Assembly: GCA_037176845.1 (NCBI GenBank)
Contig: JAYKXP010000197.1
Span: 1-64,000, forward strand
Reading direction: 5' to 3'
DNA length: 64,000 nt
Source of the DNA: Paramarasmius palmivorus
Taxonomy: Eukaryota; Basidiomycota; Agaricomycetes; Agaricales; Marasmiaceae
A program made the position numbers and the translations under genes. Positions 47,186 through 59,125 of the stretch are shown one piece after another. The notes beneath the pieces are model-generated. The model had not been told where the DNA came from. It ran no database searches and saw only the letters and a program-made list of their open reading frames with translations. Within the stretch, counting starts at the first letter, position 1; the number at the start of each line of letters is the position of its first letter.

Positions 47186-49174
47186 TCAAAACCCAAAAGC
47201 GCTAATCCCTGGAGCGGCTTCCCACCATGAACTCGATTTCTCTTCTGGGAATCAAGGTGGTTAATACACCGAATAGCGAGAAGGGAATGTAAATGCCTCA
47301 CCTTTCGGCCTGAGGATCTCCATCTCTCTGTATCCTACGTGCCGTGCAAAATCGGTGGTGTTTGGGTCAAACCCATGGGCGACTTGCCAGTCGTAGAGGG
47401 TGGTGTATATGGAGGAGTCCCAGGACATAACCCAGGCATTGGTGCGCAGAGCCAGTCTCGGAAGACCCCATTGCTCGAGTTCATCTTCTGTCATCTCGGA
47501 TTGGCCATGCTCGTCAAACGACCAAAAGTGAATGCGTCCTTCGGTCCATGAGACGAGTTCGGACATCGTCATTGGTGTTGGTGGACATAGGAACAGGTAA
47601 ATAGGTGGGGGAATTTCACCGTCACAGAGCTTGGGAAAGCAAGCAGGACTGTCATATTCTCTTGGGCTTTTTGATACTAGAGATATCTCTGGTTCAATCA
47701 CTGTCAATTGAGAAGAAAAGTGGTGAGTGTTGGTAATGCATGATGAAGCAAGAGCATACAGAAGTAATCTTCAGTTTTTCCTTCCTCCATACAACGCGGA
47801 AATTGCGATAACCAACACTGCCCTCGGGATAAAATATCAGAGTTGGCGTAAACATAAATTTCATCCCCACACATTGTGAAGCTGAGGTAAACATATCAGT
47901 AAAACAATCCCAAGCGCATTGAAAGCTGCCCGAAACGCTCACCGTGTCAATTCAGCAACTGATGTTTGACCAACCACCCCACACCCTGACTCCCAATCCC
48001 ATTCCATAGCTTCCTGCGGCCACCTCGCAACGGCATCCAGCGAGGTTGAATAGACAGTGTCAAAACGCAGTCCAGGAAGAGAGCTGCGCAGCTGTTCATG
48101 CGGCAAACCCGGAAGAAAGGACTGTAGGTTGAGCTGCTCTTCTGATGCTTCGGGGCTGAGGGTTGGGCGAAGGAAGGAACCACAGTGGTGGGATTTGTAG
48201 AAGGATGATGCCACATATATAAGTGCTTGGTGCAATTGTTTGGAGTTGAATTGCCGAAAAAAGCTGAAGATAGTGTCGGCATTGAGCATGTCTGTGGTGG
48301 AAGGGATGATGATGGTATTGTCGATGTTATACCCTCCAATCCAGTATTGTAGGTTAGGTCCTGAGAGCCCCGCACAAAAAACGCCTTTGCTGGTGTTCAT
48401 CCATATTTCCTCTTCAGAACAATCCATTTGCAGCTGCTCGGAAAAGTATAAGCATCAGCACTGGGCATGAAGCAACTTCAAACTGACCCTCAACCACCAG
48501 AAATACAAATCTATCCATAAGGAACGTTTATAAAGATGGGCCAACGGGATCAGGTCTGGGAATAGTTATCGGTCAGTACCTTAGGCCTTAGGCTCCGTAC
48601 CCGTAAAACGAAATTCACCGTGATGGAAGATCAGCATTGGGACTTGAGAATGATTTAGTCCATACAACAACCATGAATTCGGATCCCTGTTCAAATCTCA
48701 GTTGGTATTCTCATGTGAATGAAAGAGAAGAGTCACCTGTCGCGCGAAAATTTCTGGAAATGTTCTTCCCATACTTCTTCGGCTTCTTCGCCTTCATACA
48801 CAAGTGCAGTAAACTTGGACTGTCGATCAACTAGCTCGACGTTGTATATCTTCCTTCGGGTTTTGCGATCACGAAAATGATGTTCGCCGTTTTCCAATTT
48901 CCACTCGGTGATGTCCTCTGAGTGGATCTCCTTGAGAGTTATAACATGGCCACGCTTCACGTATTCGAACTGAAGACATGACAGTGAGCCTCAAGAACTT
49001 CATTCTCTACAATGAAAGACGTACCTCGTCGTATTCTGTACGTTTGGTAGCGACTTCGCCGTTGCAGTGAAGGGTCTCGACATTGAAGGTCGTGTTGTTG
49101 TTGATTTGATCACCACCGACGTTGTTGAATGTGGGTTTGCCCTTGATAGTAAAATGCTTCGAGTTCTTGATCAT
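47186..49174 (-). CDS. Family-1 protein, copy G, intact
   Basis: Exons 49174-49025, 48969-48737, 48686-48619, 48555-48488, 48433-47943, 47881-47760, 47700-47302 and 47244-47186, all open and in phase (529 aa). Start MIKNSKHF; motif FTIKGKPTFNNVGGDQ; exon 2 has IYNVELVDRQSKFTALVYEG and WEEHFQKFSR; exon 5 WMNTSKGVFCAGLSGP; exon 7 FWSFDEHGQSEMTEDELEQW; tail SSSWWEAAPGISAFGF. Intron 3 uses GTGAAT. In exon 7 the usual CFFKLC reads CFPKLC. The 5' flank is a diverged type I. Function unknown. Confidence 0.8.
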
Positions 49175-49238
49175 GCTTGAGGCGAGTGAAGGGGGCAAGA
49201 ACAAGGGTGTTCAAGATACATTTGGGGCGTTGCAGCCT

Positions 49239-49248
49239 GTTTTATAGC
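49239..49248 (-). promoter_or_regulatory. TATA-like box of copy G
   Basis: Minus-strand GCTATAAAAC, 65-75 nt upstream of the copy G ATG, identical to the copy F box. Confidence 0.5.
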
Positions 49249-49399
49249 TGCTGTATTTTAGGTTTGATCTAGGAAACACCGCCAGTATGATGCGCGGTTG
49301 ATTGGGCGGTGCATCTCTTTCAACTCTTTCGAGGAGAGAAATAGAGTGATAGTCCTATTCGAAGTGCCTGTGAAGTGTTAGCAACATTCCCAGACTAAA

Positions 49400-52250
49400 C
49401 AACGGCGGCACCTTTGCCATTCGCGACATCTCCTGCAACTCCCAATCCCCTTCTCTTATATCTCCCTTCTCATACTTACCCAAACCATCCATACCTCCTT
49501 CCTACTCTTGCTTCTCCTTCTTCAATCCATTCCTTGGCTTTACCTTTCCACCACACGCTCTCAATGTCCGTGCCCTTTAACGCACCGACGTTAACCAATC
49601 CCTCGCCAACTCCCACATCCTTCGCTCCGCAAAACACTCCTACTACCGGTACAATCGCCGTAGCTTCCTGTAGTACCGCGAATGAAACTAGCAGCGGTGC
49701 ACCTGTTTGCTCAGATATTCTCTTGAGCGCTTGTTGGTATCGGTGACATGCGAGAGGAAAAAGAGCTTTGACGCCCGCCTCGACATTGCTCAGAGCACTT
49801 TCCTGAGCCTCTCACTCTCCCGTCGTCCCCATCCTCCCACAACTTCCCCACCCACGCCGCCTCTGGAAGATCACCATTGTCGCTCACACAGCCATTCCAC
49901 GAGTACTTCCTTTCGTGATGCGTCAAACGCGTCTTTGGCTCGGTATGATTCATACTTGATACACGGTATGTACGTCCCTGCCTCCGCTCTGTAATTGCCT
50001 ACAACTAAACTTTGGTAGGCCTCCACAGTTCTTGTACGATTGGGAAGCCTCCAAATCATCCCCACCCAGCATCATCCGCCCACATTTGCCGCCGCAACGC
50101 TCCATCAACACCTCTTGAAACAAACCCCTTCCCACTCGAAGCTCCATACATACGATAGCTTGTCTAAACATCCTTCCCCAAGGAACATCTCATCCCGTCC
50201 ACCAGACATGATGAATGTGGATGGCTCCTCTACGCCCTTCAGGACAGATCGCTGCCGTGGAAAGCCTTACATACGCGACCAAGGACGCACGAAAATCCGT
50301 TTCTCATTTCCAGGGCCATACATCCAAGTTATCTCCCAGCCACACAACAGACCTCCCAACCTTCAACGTTCAACTACCATACAAAGTCGCCGGCGAGCAT
50401 ACTACTCTGCACCCCCGGTCATACATCCACCCGTTAACGACGAAGGATCTACACCACATAGAAAGCTGGAATCCCGGTCACTGGAGCACCGATGGCGGAG
50501 GACTCATCCCGAGACCTGAGGCCTAGGTATGTTCTCTGCCGTCAAGTACATTCCCCTCATTCTGACATGTTTAACTATCAGTATCAGCCGAGTACGCAAT
50601 CATCACGGGGAGTCAAATATCGGATTGAGGTTCTAGCGGCCAGTGCAAACACTTTTCTGTCACTCCTCACTCCCGTACTCCCGATTCTCACCCATGGCCC
50701 TTTGGAATATCACCAACGTCGCTCTCATAGTCATTACACGGGTACTTTCTTTCGAATGCGTCGTTGGCTCGTCTTGGTGCTTGAAGCCATTGTACGTACT
50801 GTACGTCCCTTCCTCTGCTTTCTAATCGCCCTCAACTAAACTTTAGTAGGCCTCGTGCGAGTACAAGTCATTCCCAAGCCTCAACCGAGACCCTACATCG
50901 ACCTTCCCTTCCTCATACCGACTACTCACAGGCAAGAATCGACATAACGACCAAGACACCCATCTCCCTTTCGTGCGCGTGACAAAAGCATGATTCACGG
51001 ACCTGTTTTGGGTTATAATGCTAGACTCGATATGATTGTCATGTACGTCCCCGTCCTTTTCTTCTTTGTTTCGACATTTAAAGACCTGCGCAGGATTAGG
51101 CTTCCAGGCAATCAACCAGGTCGTCAACCCTACCGATGCCATCCCAACGCCCGACTACTACCGGCAACTAGCCTAGTCTGGTTGCATCTACTGTTGGCAG
51201 GGTCTGCCTCAAGATGAGGAGGCAGGTTAAATGAAGGAGCCATCATTCCAGCGCCGAGATGTCGACTCTCTTTCCCGCCAGCGGATAGGTAGAATACACG
51301 AACGCAGATCACGTTCATCAAGAGAAGATCTCGATATTCCGATTTATCGGCATTCCTATCCGTTCCAGTGATTTCAGGGAAGCAATGTACACGCTCCTCG
51401 TCGATAACACCGCCGGGATGAATGGCTGTCGGAGAAGGTCAAATACATTAGGATGATGCACAGAATTCGTGTAATCGGTTCTGTTGATTTACGCCGAGTT
51501 CTGCAAGAGGACAAGGCGTGCGATCCCAGCACTGCCTCAACTACATGTTCGCCTAATGGCCTCTCTATCGAGCTCTATGATACGATTACTCTCTTTCGTG
51601 ACGCAGAGTCCATCGAACGTTCTCCGTGACTCGCATCCCATTTGGGCTATCATGCCGGGCTCGTTATAATTGGCGCTTGAGCCGCGAAATGTATGCCCCC
51701 TACCTTTTTCTCCCTGGTTCCCTCGTCTCAAGATCTTGGTGTGCTTCAGATCCTAGACAAGTACCAAACTTCGGCCGAATCATCTTGAAGTACGCCAATG
51801 TGGATGGCGTTGAAGGAGCAGCTCTCCACGATAAATGGCTGCCATAGAAGGTTGAACGCGTACACGAGATGAGAACGGATCTCAGTAGTCCCGTTTTGGA
51901 ATAGGCAGAGATTCGTTTCCATAACCGTGGTGTCCATCATGGGTTTGAAAACGCTCTTGCTCCAACAGCCCCTCCAAGCATGTTTTATTTATCTGGGCCC
52001 TTTATATGCCACCAGACAACGGCGGAGCGAATTACAACCGGGCGTGCAACATACATATGCTCTACAAACGAAATCACCCATCCAGGAAGGCGACGATCCC
52101 TGCCCTTTTTCTCCCTGGTCATTGCGAAGCCACAAGAACCAAGCTAGTTCTGCTGCACGTAGCATCGACGACGAGGGATCTACTCAGCAATAGCTGAGGG
52201 GTGTAAAGTGTGAACCCCCTGCTATATCGATACGTCTCGAACTTTGGGTT
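49400..52250 (+). other. Relic block upstream of copy G
   Basis: Collinear in part with 18380-20000. Intron-like cassettes start near 49967, 50803, 51041 and 51690. One frame at 50215-50526 stays open for 103 codons (DARKSVSHFQ, FNVQLPYKVAGEHTT, GHWSTDGGG) and ends at a GTATGT donor near 50529. It is probably a surviving exon of the same decayed gene. The remaining frames are short. Confidence 0.4.
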
Positions 52251-52299
52251 AGAGCAACATCAATGGCGAGGAATTGGATGTTGAAACGTCTTTTGCACG

Positions 52300-53230
52300 C
52301 AAAGGTATGCTCTCTACCCCTGTGTCACATTCACCCGATTAATATATTCTTCATCCGCTGCATCAAGGTGACTACGCAATGATCACGAAAGTCGAATATC
52401 ACCGGTGTTTGGCTTGTTTCTGCATTGCTGCTGTCAAGCCAATCTGGAGTTACATTCGTACTGCAACCACGATAAAGCCGCGACTTTTGAAAACACTACA
52501 ACACCCCATCGCGGATTCATTGTTGTTCTTCTCGAACATATCTTGGCCACTGGTCATGGCACAGACCTTTCCTCATTCCGACGACTTCGGGCATCACTTC
52601 AGCAGTCAATGCTATCGTATTCTCTATGACCGTCAGATGTCGGAGAGTAAGTGATTACTGTCCAACTCTGGCTTTAAGTTGGCTAACAAAGGACTCTTAC
52701 CAGAGGTTTCGTATCGAGAAGAAGCGCAGCCGACGCCGGCCGCCCCCTTTCACAACAGCCAATCTCCTGCTATCAGACGTCCCGCGTTCTAATTTCACCA
52801 CGGAGTGCTAGTCAGGTCTTTAAAGGCTAGGCGATGATGAAGCCGAGGCTCAGATGTCTCCGGTTCCAGCACTCATGTCAGCATCGCCCTCTCGAACGAG
52901 TTGCTCGTATTCTCGATGGTTTGATCGATGCTCTACCCATGGAAATGCAAGCTGGTGTTGGTGCGATGCCAGATGACCATCACGTATCACCAGAGCACGA
53001 GATGCGGAAACCTTCATCTACCTTGACATCCGCTCTAGAAGTCATCACTACTCTCATCAGAGATGAAGCATGCCGAGGAGTGCAGGGGACCTCTTCGTCC
53101 CAATCTCCCGAAACTTCATTATCTCTTTCGACAAATGCGCTCTCCCATGTTCCGGTCCCCAGATATATACCATACACGAGCTCGTCATCCAGCCGCAGGA
53201 GATGGTGAAAAGAAATCCAAGGGTCGTAGT
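52300..53230 (+). pseudogene. Family-3 gene fragment, G block
   Basis: 52500-52650 corresponds to the family-3 first exon (SNISWPLVMAQTFPHSDDF), with the GDQ motif destroyed. The following intron and exon (DEDF-like GLLPEVSYREEAQPTPAAPF near 52695) are recognisable but out of frame. A distal frame at 52834-53208 (ERVARILDGLIDALPMEMQA) is open but has no supported start. Decayed. Confidence 0.45.
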
Positions 53231-54660
53231 GTTCAAGTACTGGCAGGTGACGATACTTAGCGCTTATCGAAATTAGCGTTACTAGCGTCCATCGCTGTGG
53301 GTTACTTCCACGACCACTCCCGACTCGTTCCATACGACTCGGTCTACGCCATGCATCCACAATAGCACGCGCTAGACTTCCATATTTTTCTCGCGACCAC
53401 AAAATCACAACCCAATCGTCTCTAGCCATCACCATCCCGAATAACTCATTGCTACAACTCCTACCAGCAATCCATTAGCAGGGTCCACCACAGAACGAGA
53501 AGACTAGGAAGGCAAGGCAGGGAGTTATCATTTTCAACCCGGCGCAACTCGAATACATGGAAGCCGCAGAACTCTGATGAGCTTTTCCCGTGTCCAACAC
53601 GTCGCGTCGGCGAACCAAAAGCCCTTATCCTTTCCACTCATCCGGACTCCGAATTTTTCTTCGTAGAATGTTCACATACGAAATTTCGCGATGCAGTCCC
53701 TCTCTTCCACCACCACCACCATACACGATGCAATACGCCCCCAGTTCTTCTCTCCCGGACAGCAAAACAGAACTTTCATACTTTGATGTCTCAGTTCCAG
53801 AGAACCACACTGCACAAGTACCCATGTTTTCGCACTTCGCCTTTCGTGACAAGGATTGTCAATCGCGTCGTTACTCCATGATAAGGATTCAGATTTATGC
53901 TTCTGTTTTAGTTATAACACTATGATCGGCGCACGGAATGTATGTCCTCGTTTTTTTTCTTCCTGGTTCCTACATCTAAAGACTTGCGCAGGATCTCAGG
54001 CAGCCACCGAACCATCTTCACCCATCACCACCCTGGATATCTCAAACATCCCTCTGTTAGCCAACTCAAATGCGGAGTCTAGACGATCTCCACAACCCCA
54101 CATTCTCAACGGAAGGTCCTAGTCATGAAACGACTTGATGTTCGTCCTTACCCTTCGTTATTCTACCAAAAACTAACTAAACTGTACAGCAACATACGGC
54201 ACATACTCTCGAATCCTCTTCGTCGATACCGAGACACCTCTCTGCACGCGGAAACCGCGCTTTCGTCTGCTGGCATGGATTCAAACCCAGGGATGTGGTG
54301 AGAACCACTATGGAGGCTGGACGCTGAACTCCTGAGAATTTGAAAGCAGGAAAGGATTATGCATTCAAAGAGATGAAAGAGGTGGAGAAGGTAGAGGCCG
54401 GAATCCGCGTCCCAAGCTCAAGTTGAATCGACACCTGAACTCGTATCGACAACTCCAGTTCTCGCAGCCAAATCGACGACCGTCACGGAGACAGCACTCG
54501 AACCCGAACCTGAAGCAGTATCGTAAAAACTGGCAAAGTCCTGGTCCAAGAACCCGACAAGGAAGAGATCGACCCCGCGCTAGGCAAGGCCTATATAAAC
54601 GAAGGGTCTCAGCTCCTCGTACGTACGCAAAGGGACATCAATGAACAAACCTATCATTGA
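53230..54660 (+). repeat. Relic block, partner of 12420-13330
   Basis: 53230-54140 is collinear with 12420-13330. It carries an open family-4-like frame at 53590-53925 (SNTSRRRTKSPYPF, TELSYFDVSVPENHT). 54180-54660 then resembles 23160-23640, ending with a LVQEPDKEEIDPALGKA-like fragment in a broken frame. Confidence 0.5.
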
Positions 54661-54719
54661 ATGTGGAAGGGTGTGCTCGATTGGAGTTGCTAAGATGATT
54701 GAAAGGAGACGAAGGGTAA

Positions 54720-55065
54720 AGACGTTTCGGACCAGCGGTTATCATTTCTAGTTGGGTGTTAGATGTAGTGTACTTTGTAGTGGTACCATTATGCCTAATC
54801 AGAGTAGGCTCAAGTCAGCCTATTTTCGCTCCAAGACGCGTTGACGAGGAATCGCGAGCTCTGAGTCGAACAGGATGTCGCGCGCCTTTCCATTGACCAA
54901 TGCCGCATGATCTTCTTAAAATTATCACATCTACACACCTAGAGATGGGGCAATGTACATATCGGACGTTGGAGACTAATTATAAGCAATAATACAGAAA
55001 CACAGATAACAAGGATATCACCTAAAACCCAAAAACGAAAGTTTGTCCATCTGGGTCTTCAAATT
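54720..55065. repeat. Conserved 3' flank of family-1 genes (H copy)
   Basis: Same block as at 7400-7721, directly 3' of copy H, with a small local duplication (TTCAAATTTCAAA) just after the stop. Confidence 0.55.
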
Positions 55066-57058
55066 TCAAAACCCAAAAGCACTAATCCCTGGAGCGGCTT
55101 CCCACCATGAACTTGATTTCTCTTCTGGGAATCAAGGTGGTTAATACACCGAATAGCGAGAAGGGAATGTGAAGGCCTCACTTTTTGGTCTGAGGATCTC
55201 AAGCTCTGGGATGCGTATGTCTAGGTGACGTGCAAAATCGGCAGTGTTTGGGTCGAACCCATGGGCGACTTGCCAGTCGTAGAGGGCAGTGTATATGGAG
55301 GAGTCCCAGGATCTAAGATTAAGCGAGGCGATGTGTGGAGCCAGTCTTGGAACACCCCATTGCTCAAGTTCATCTTCTGTCATCTCGGTTTGGCCATTCT
55401 CGTCCAGCGACCAAAAGTAAAAGCGAGTGCGTCCTTCTGTCCATGAGATGATTTCGGACATCGTCATTGGCGGTGGGTAGAGGAATAGGTAGATAGGTGG
55501 AGGGATTTCGCCGTCACAGAGCTTGAAAAAGCAAGCAAGACCGTCGTATTCTCTTGGGAATTTCGATATTAGCATTATCCCTGGTTCGATCACTGTCAAC
55601 CGAGAAGGAAAGTGGTGAGCATTTGGTAATGCATGATGAAGCAAGAGCATACAAAAGTAATCTTCAGTTTTTCCTTCCTCCATACAGCATGGAGATTGAG
55701 ATAACCAACACTCCCTTCGGGATAAAGAATCAAAGTGGGCTGAAACAGGAATTTTATGCCCACACATTGTGAAACTGAGGTAAACGTATCAGTAAAACTA
55801 TCCCAAGAGCATTAAAAGCTGCCCGAAACGCTCACCGTGTCAATTCATCGACTGATGTTTGACCAACCACCCCATGCCCTGACCACCTCCATTCCAAAGC
55901 TTCCTGCGGCCACCTTGCAACGGCCTCCAGCGAGGTTGAATAGACAGTGTCAAAACGCAGTCCAGGAAGAGAGCTGCGCAGCTGTTCATACGGCAAACCT
56001 GGAAAGAAGGACTGTAGGTGGACCTGCTCTTCTTCTGATGCTTCGGGGCTGAGGGTTGGGCGAAGGAAGGAATCACAGCGGCGGACCTTGTAGAACCGGG
56101 ATGCCACAGTTATGAGTTCCTGGTGTAATTCGTTGGAGTTGAATTGACGAAAGAAGCTGAAGATAGTGTCGGTGTCGAGCATGTCTCTGGTGGAAGGGAC
56201 AGTGATGGTGTTGCCGGGGGGAAAGAACCAAGCTGTAAGATTTGAGTCAGGTCCTAAGGGCCCCACACAAAAAACGCCTTTGCTGGTATCCATCCATATT
56301 TGCGCTTCAGAACATCCCATTTGAGTCTGCTCGGAAAAGTATAAGTATTAGCACTGGACATTAAACAACTTCAGCCTGACCACCAACCGCGAGAAATGCA
56401 AATTCATCCATACAGAATCTGTATAAAGATGAGCGAACGGGATCAAGTCTGGGAATAGTTACCAGTCAATAACTTCGTCCTGTACCCGTAAAACGAGGCT
56501 CACCGTGATGGAAGATCAGCATTGGGACTTTGGAATGATTTAGTCCATACAACAACCATGAATTCGGATCCCTGCTCGAATCTTGGTTAATATGTTTCTC
56601 ATGGGAATGAAAGAGAAGAGGCACCTATTGCGCGAAAATTCCTGGAAATCCACTTCCCAGATGTCTTGAACTTCTTCACCTTCGTACACGAGCGCGGTAA
56701 ACTTGGATTGTCGATCGACTAACTCGACGCTGTATACTCTCTTCTCGCCTCTGACCCGTCTGTGTAAGCGATTGCCTTTCCATTCATACTTGCTGATGTC
56801 TGTTGAGCAGATCTCCTTGAGAGTGATGACATCGCCACGCTTCACGTATTCAAACTGAGAACAATGTGGTGAGCGACGTAGAGTCATTGTTGACGACAGT
56901 AGGCACACCTCATCATATTCTGTACGTTTGGTAGCGATTTCGCCGTTATAGTAAAGAGTAGCGACATTGAAGGTCGTGGTATTGTTAACCTGATCCCCAC
57001 GGACATTGTTGAATGTGGGTTTGCCCTTGATAGTGAAACGCTTCGAGTTGTTGAACAT
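55066..57058 (-). CDS. Family-1 protein, copy H, intact
   Basis: Exons 57058-56909, 56854-56625, 56571-56504, 56448-56381, 56326-55836, 55774-55653, 55592-55182 and 55124-55066, all open and in phase (532 aa). Start MFNNSKRF; motif FTIKGKPTFNNVRGDQVNN; exon 2 FEYVKRGDVITLKEI and WEVDFQEFSR; exon 5 WMDTSKGVFCVGPLGPDS; exon 7 FYFWSLDENGQTEMTEDELE; tail SSSWWEAAPGISAFGF. Introns 1 (54 nt) and 6 (60 nt) are multiples of three without stops, so unspliced transcripts would still be translatable there. Type-II 5' flank with a degenerate TATA-like box near 57123. Function unknown. Confidence 0.8.
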
Positions 57059-57299
57059 GCTTTAGGCGAGTGAAGGGGGCAAGAACAAGGGTGTTTGACA
57101 TGCATTGGAGGTATTGAAGGCAGTCTGATAGCTGTTGTATTAGGTTTGATGGGCACGTTTTCAGGAAACACCGGCAACAGGCAAAATGTTGGCTATGTCC
57201 ACGCCGAGTCCACGCAGTCAAGAACAGCTTCTCAATATGCCAATTTCTTAATTCGTCATATGTAAGTTCAAGGACACTCACAGAATAAACAACTGTTAC

Positions 57300-59120
57300 A
57301 CCGTACGCATTCACATATCAGAAGGAGATTCACAAAAAGCTTTGGCGCCCGTGATTTTCATGCTCTCCTTTCACACCGACAACGCTCTCCTCCACCACTT
57401 CCCTACTCCCATCCCCACCCACAACTACATCAAATATCGCATCTGGAATATCACCAGAGTCGCTCCTCACTGTCATTCAACGGCCACTTCCGTCAAACGC
57501 GTCTTTGCCTCGATATGATTGATACGTGATCCACACTATGTACGTCCCTTTCACCGCTCTATAATCATCTGCAACTAATCTCTGGTCGACTTCCACAGTT
57601 CTTGTGTGACCAGGTAGCCATCAAGTCGCCTCTACCCATCACCATCCGCCCATTGCTACAACGCCTCTCGAAACAAATTCCACCACTTCCTTCTCACTCA
57701 AAGCTCCCTATCCTTTCTACACATACGATGGCTCGTTTGAGTCATCCTTCCCTGATGAACATCCCCTTCATATCTATGACCTACGGCCAATGCGGACGGC
57801 TCTAGCTTTTGGCGCAAATCGACATGCGAGAGGTTGGGGTCGGCATCGACATCACTCAGAGCACTTTACTCTGATAATCTCCCACCACTTCACCACTCCC
57901 CGTCCCCACCCATGGTCGTATCAAACGCCGCCTCTGGAATGGTACCGACGTCGCTCTCACATTCCCTCAAAATCCCGCGGCTGCTCGCCTTCGTGAAGTG
58001 TCAAACGCGTCTTTGGATTGATACTTGAAGCTTGAAGCTTGATTCACAGTATGTACGTCCCTTCTTCCACTCCCCAATCACCTACAACTAACATTTGGTA
58101 TTTTCACAGCTCTTGTGCGACCGTAAAACCACAACGGAATCCATCGCCATCCCATAAGTCCATTGCTACAGCTCTTACTGGCGAACCATTAGCAGGGTCT
58201 ACTGCAGAATGCAAAGTAGGAAAACTATTCATTACCAACCCAGCCTCTCCTACTCGAATACATGGACACCCGCAGAACTCTTTCCATGTCCAACTCCTCT
58301 CGATTCAAAGCTCACTCGTTGTTTCCACTCTTGTCTTTCTTCCCTGCTCCTAATGTGGACGGCTCAGCAGTCGGATTCGTACAACGCCCACGTATGCGAT
58401 TCCGCCTTTCGGGGTGTTGAGGATCGGAGGTGTAGAGGTGCAGAAAAGAGGAAAAACAATGAAGAAGACAGCAGGCGATCACCCATACACCCTGCACCAC
58501 GCCTCCAATTCCGTTTGCCCAAACAAAATCACGAGAACTCTGACGGCCTCTCATACTGTTCGAGAGAAGCCGTTCTATCCTCGACAAGTACGGCGTCCAC
58601 TCGACAAACTGTATTCGAGGCTTCGTTGTCTCGTCAGTATCCTACCGTCTCCTGTCAGATGCATGTCACTTGAACGTATGTACGTTCCTCCACTACAACT
58701 AACCTTTGATTGACTCAGTCCACAGTTGTACGACCTGGCAGGAACCAAATCGTCTCTACCGGACGCTTGTCATACCACAGTACGAGGAGACTAGAGTGGC
58801 AGGCTAGAGAACTAGCATTCCCAACACACCTGCACCATATCCACTCACCCAATGACTTCACATCTTTTTGACGTGTATTACCCTGGAGTGAACACAAGAA
58901 CCGGATATCACCGGCGTTGGGCTTGTTTTTGTATTGTTGCTGTCAACCCTATTTGGAGCAGCATTCGACCACGATGAAGCTGCACCTTTCAAAGACAACA
59001 CAACACCGCGTGGGTACCTCGTGCTACAGCTGTTTGGCCTTCAAGTAACACAAGCTGCGAGTTAGCCCAACACCCCCATCCCGGATTCCTTGTTGATCTC
59101 CTCGAACATACCTTGCCCAT
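57300..59120 (+). other. Decayed cassette DNA and family-4 exon of block V3
   Basis: Intron-like cassettes near 57537 and 58049 (the latter after a short AGCTTGA triplication at 58022-58042). Relic YDGSFESSFPDEHP lies near 57722-57765. The family-4 segment at 58209-58673 is open in one frame, but the conserved parts lie in two frames (CSREAVLSSTSTASTRQT versus VREKPFYPRQVRRPLDKLYS). 58880-59120 is the stretch that precedes the family-3 gene. Confidence 0.4.
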
Positions 59121-59125
59121 TTATC

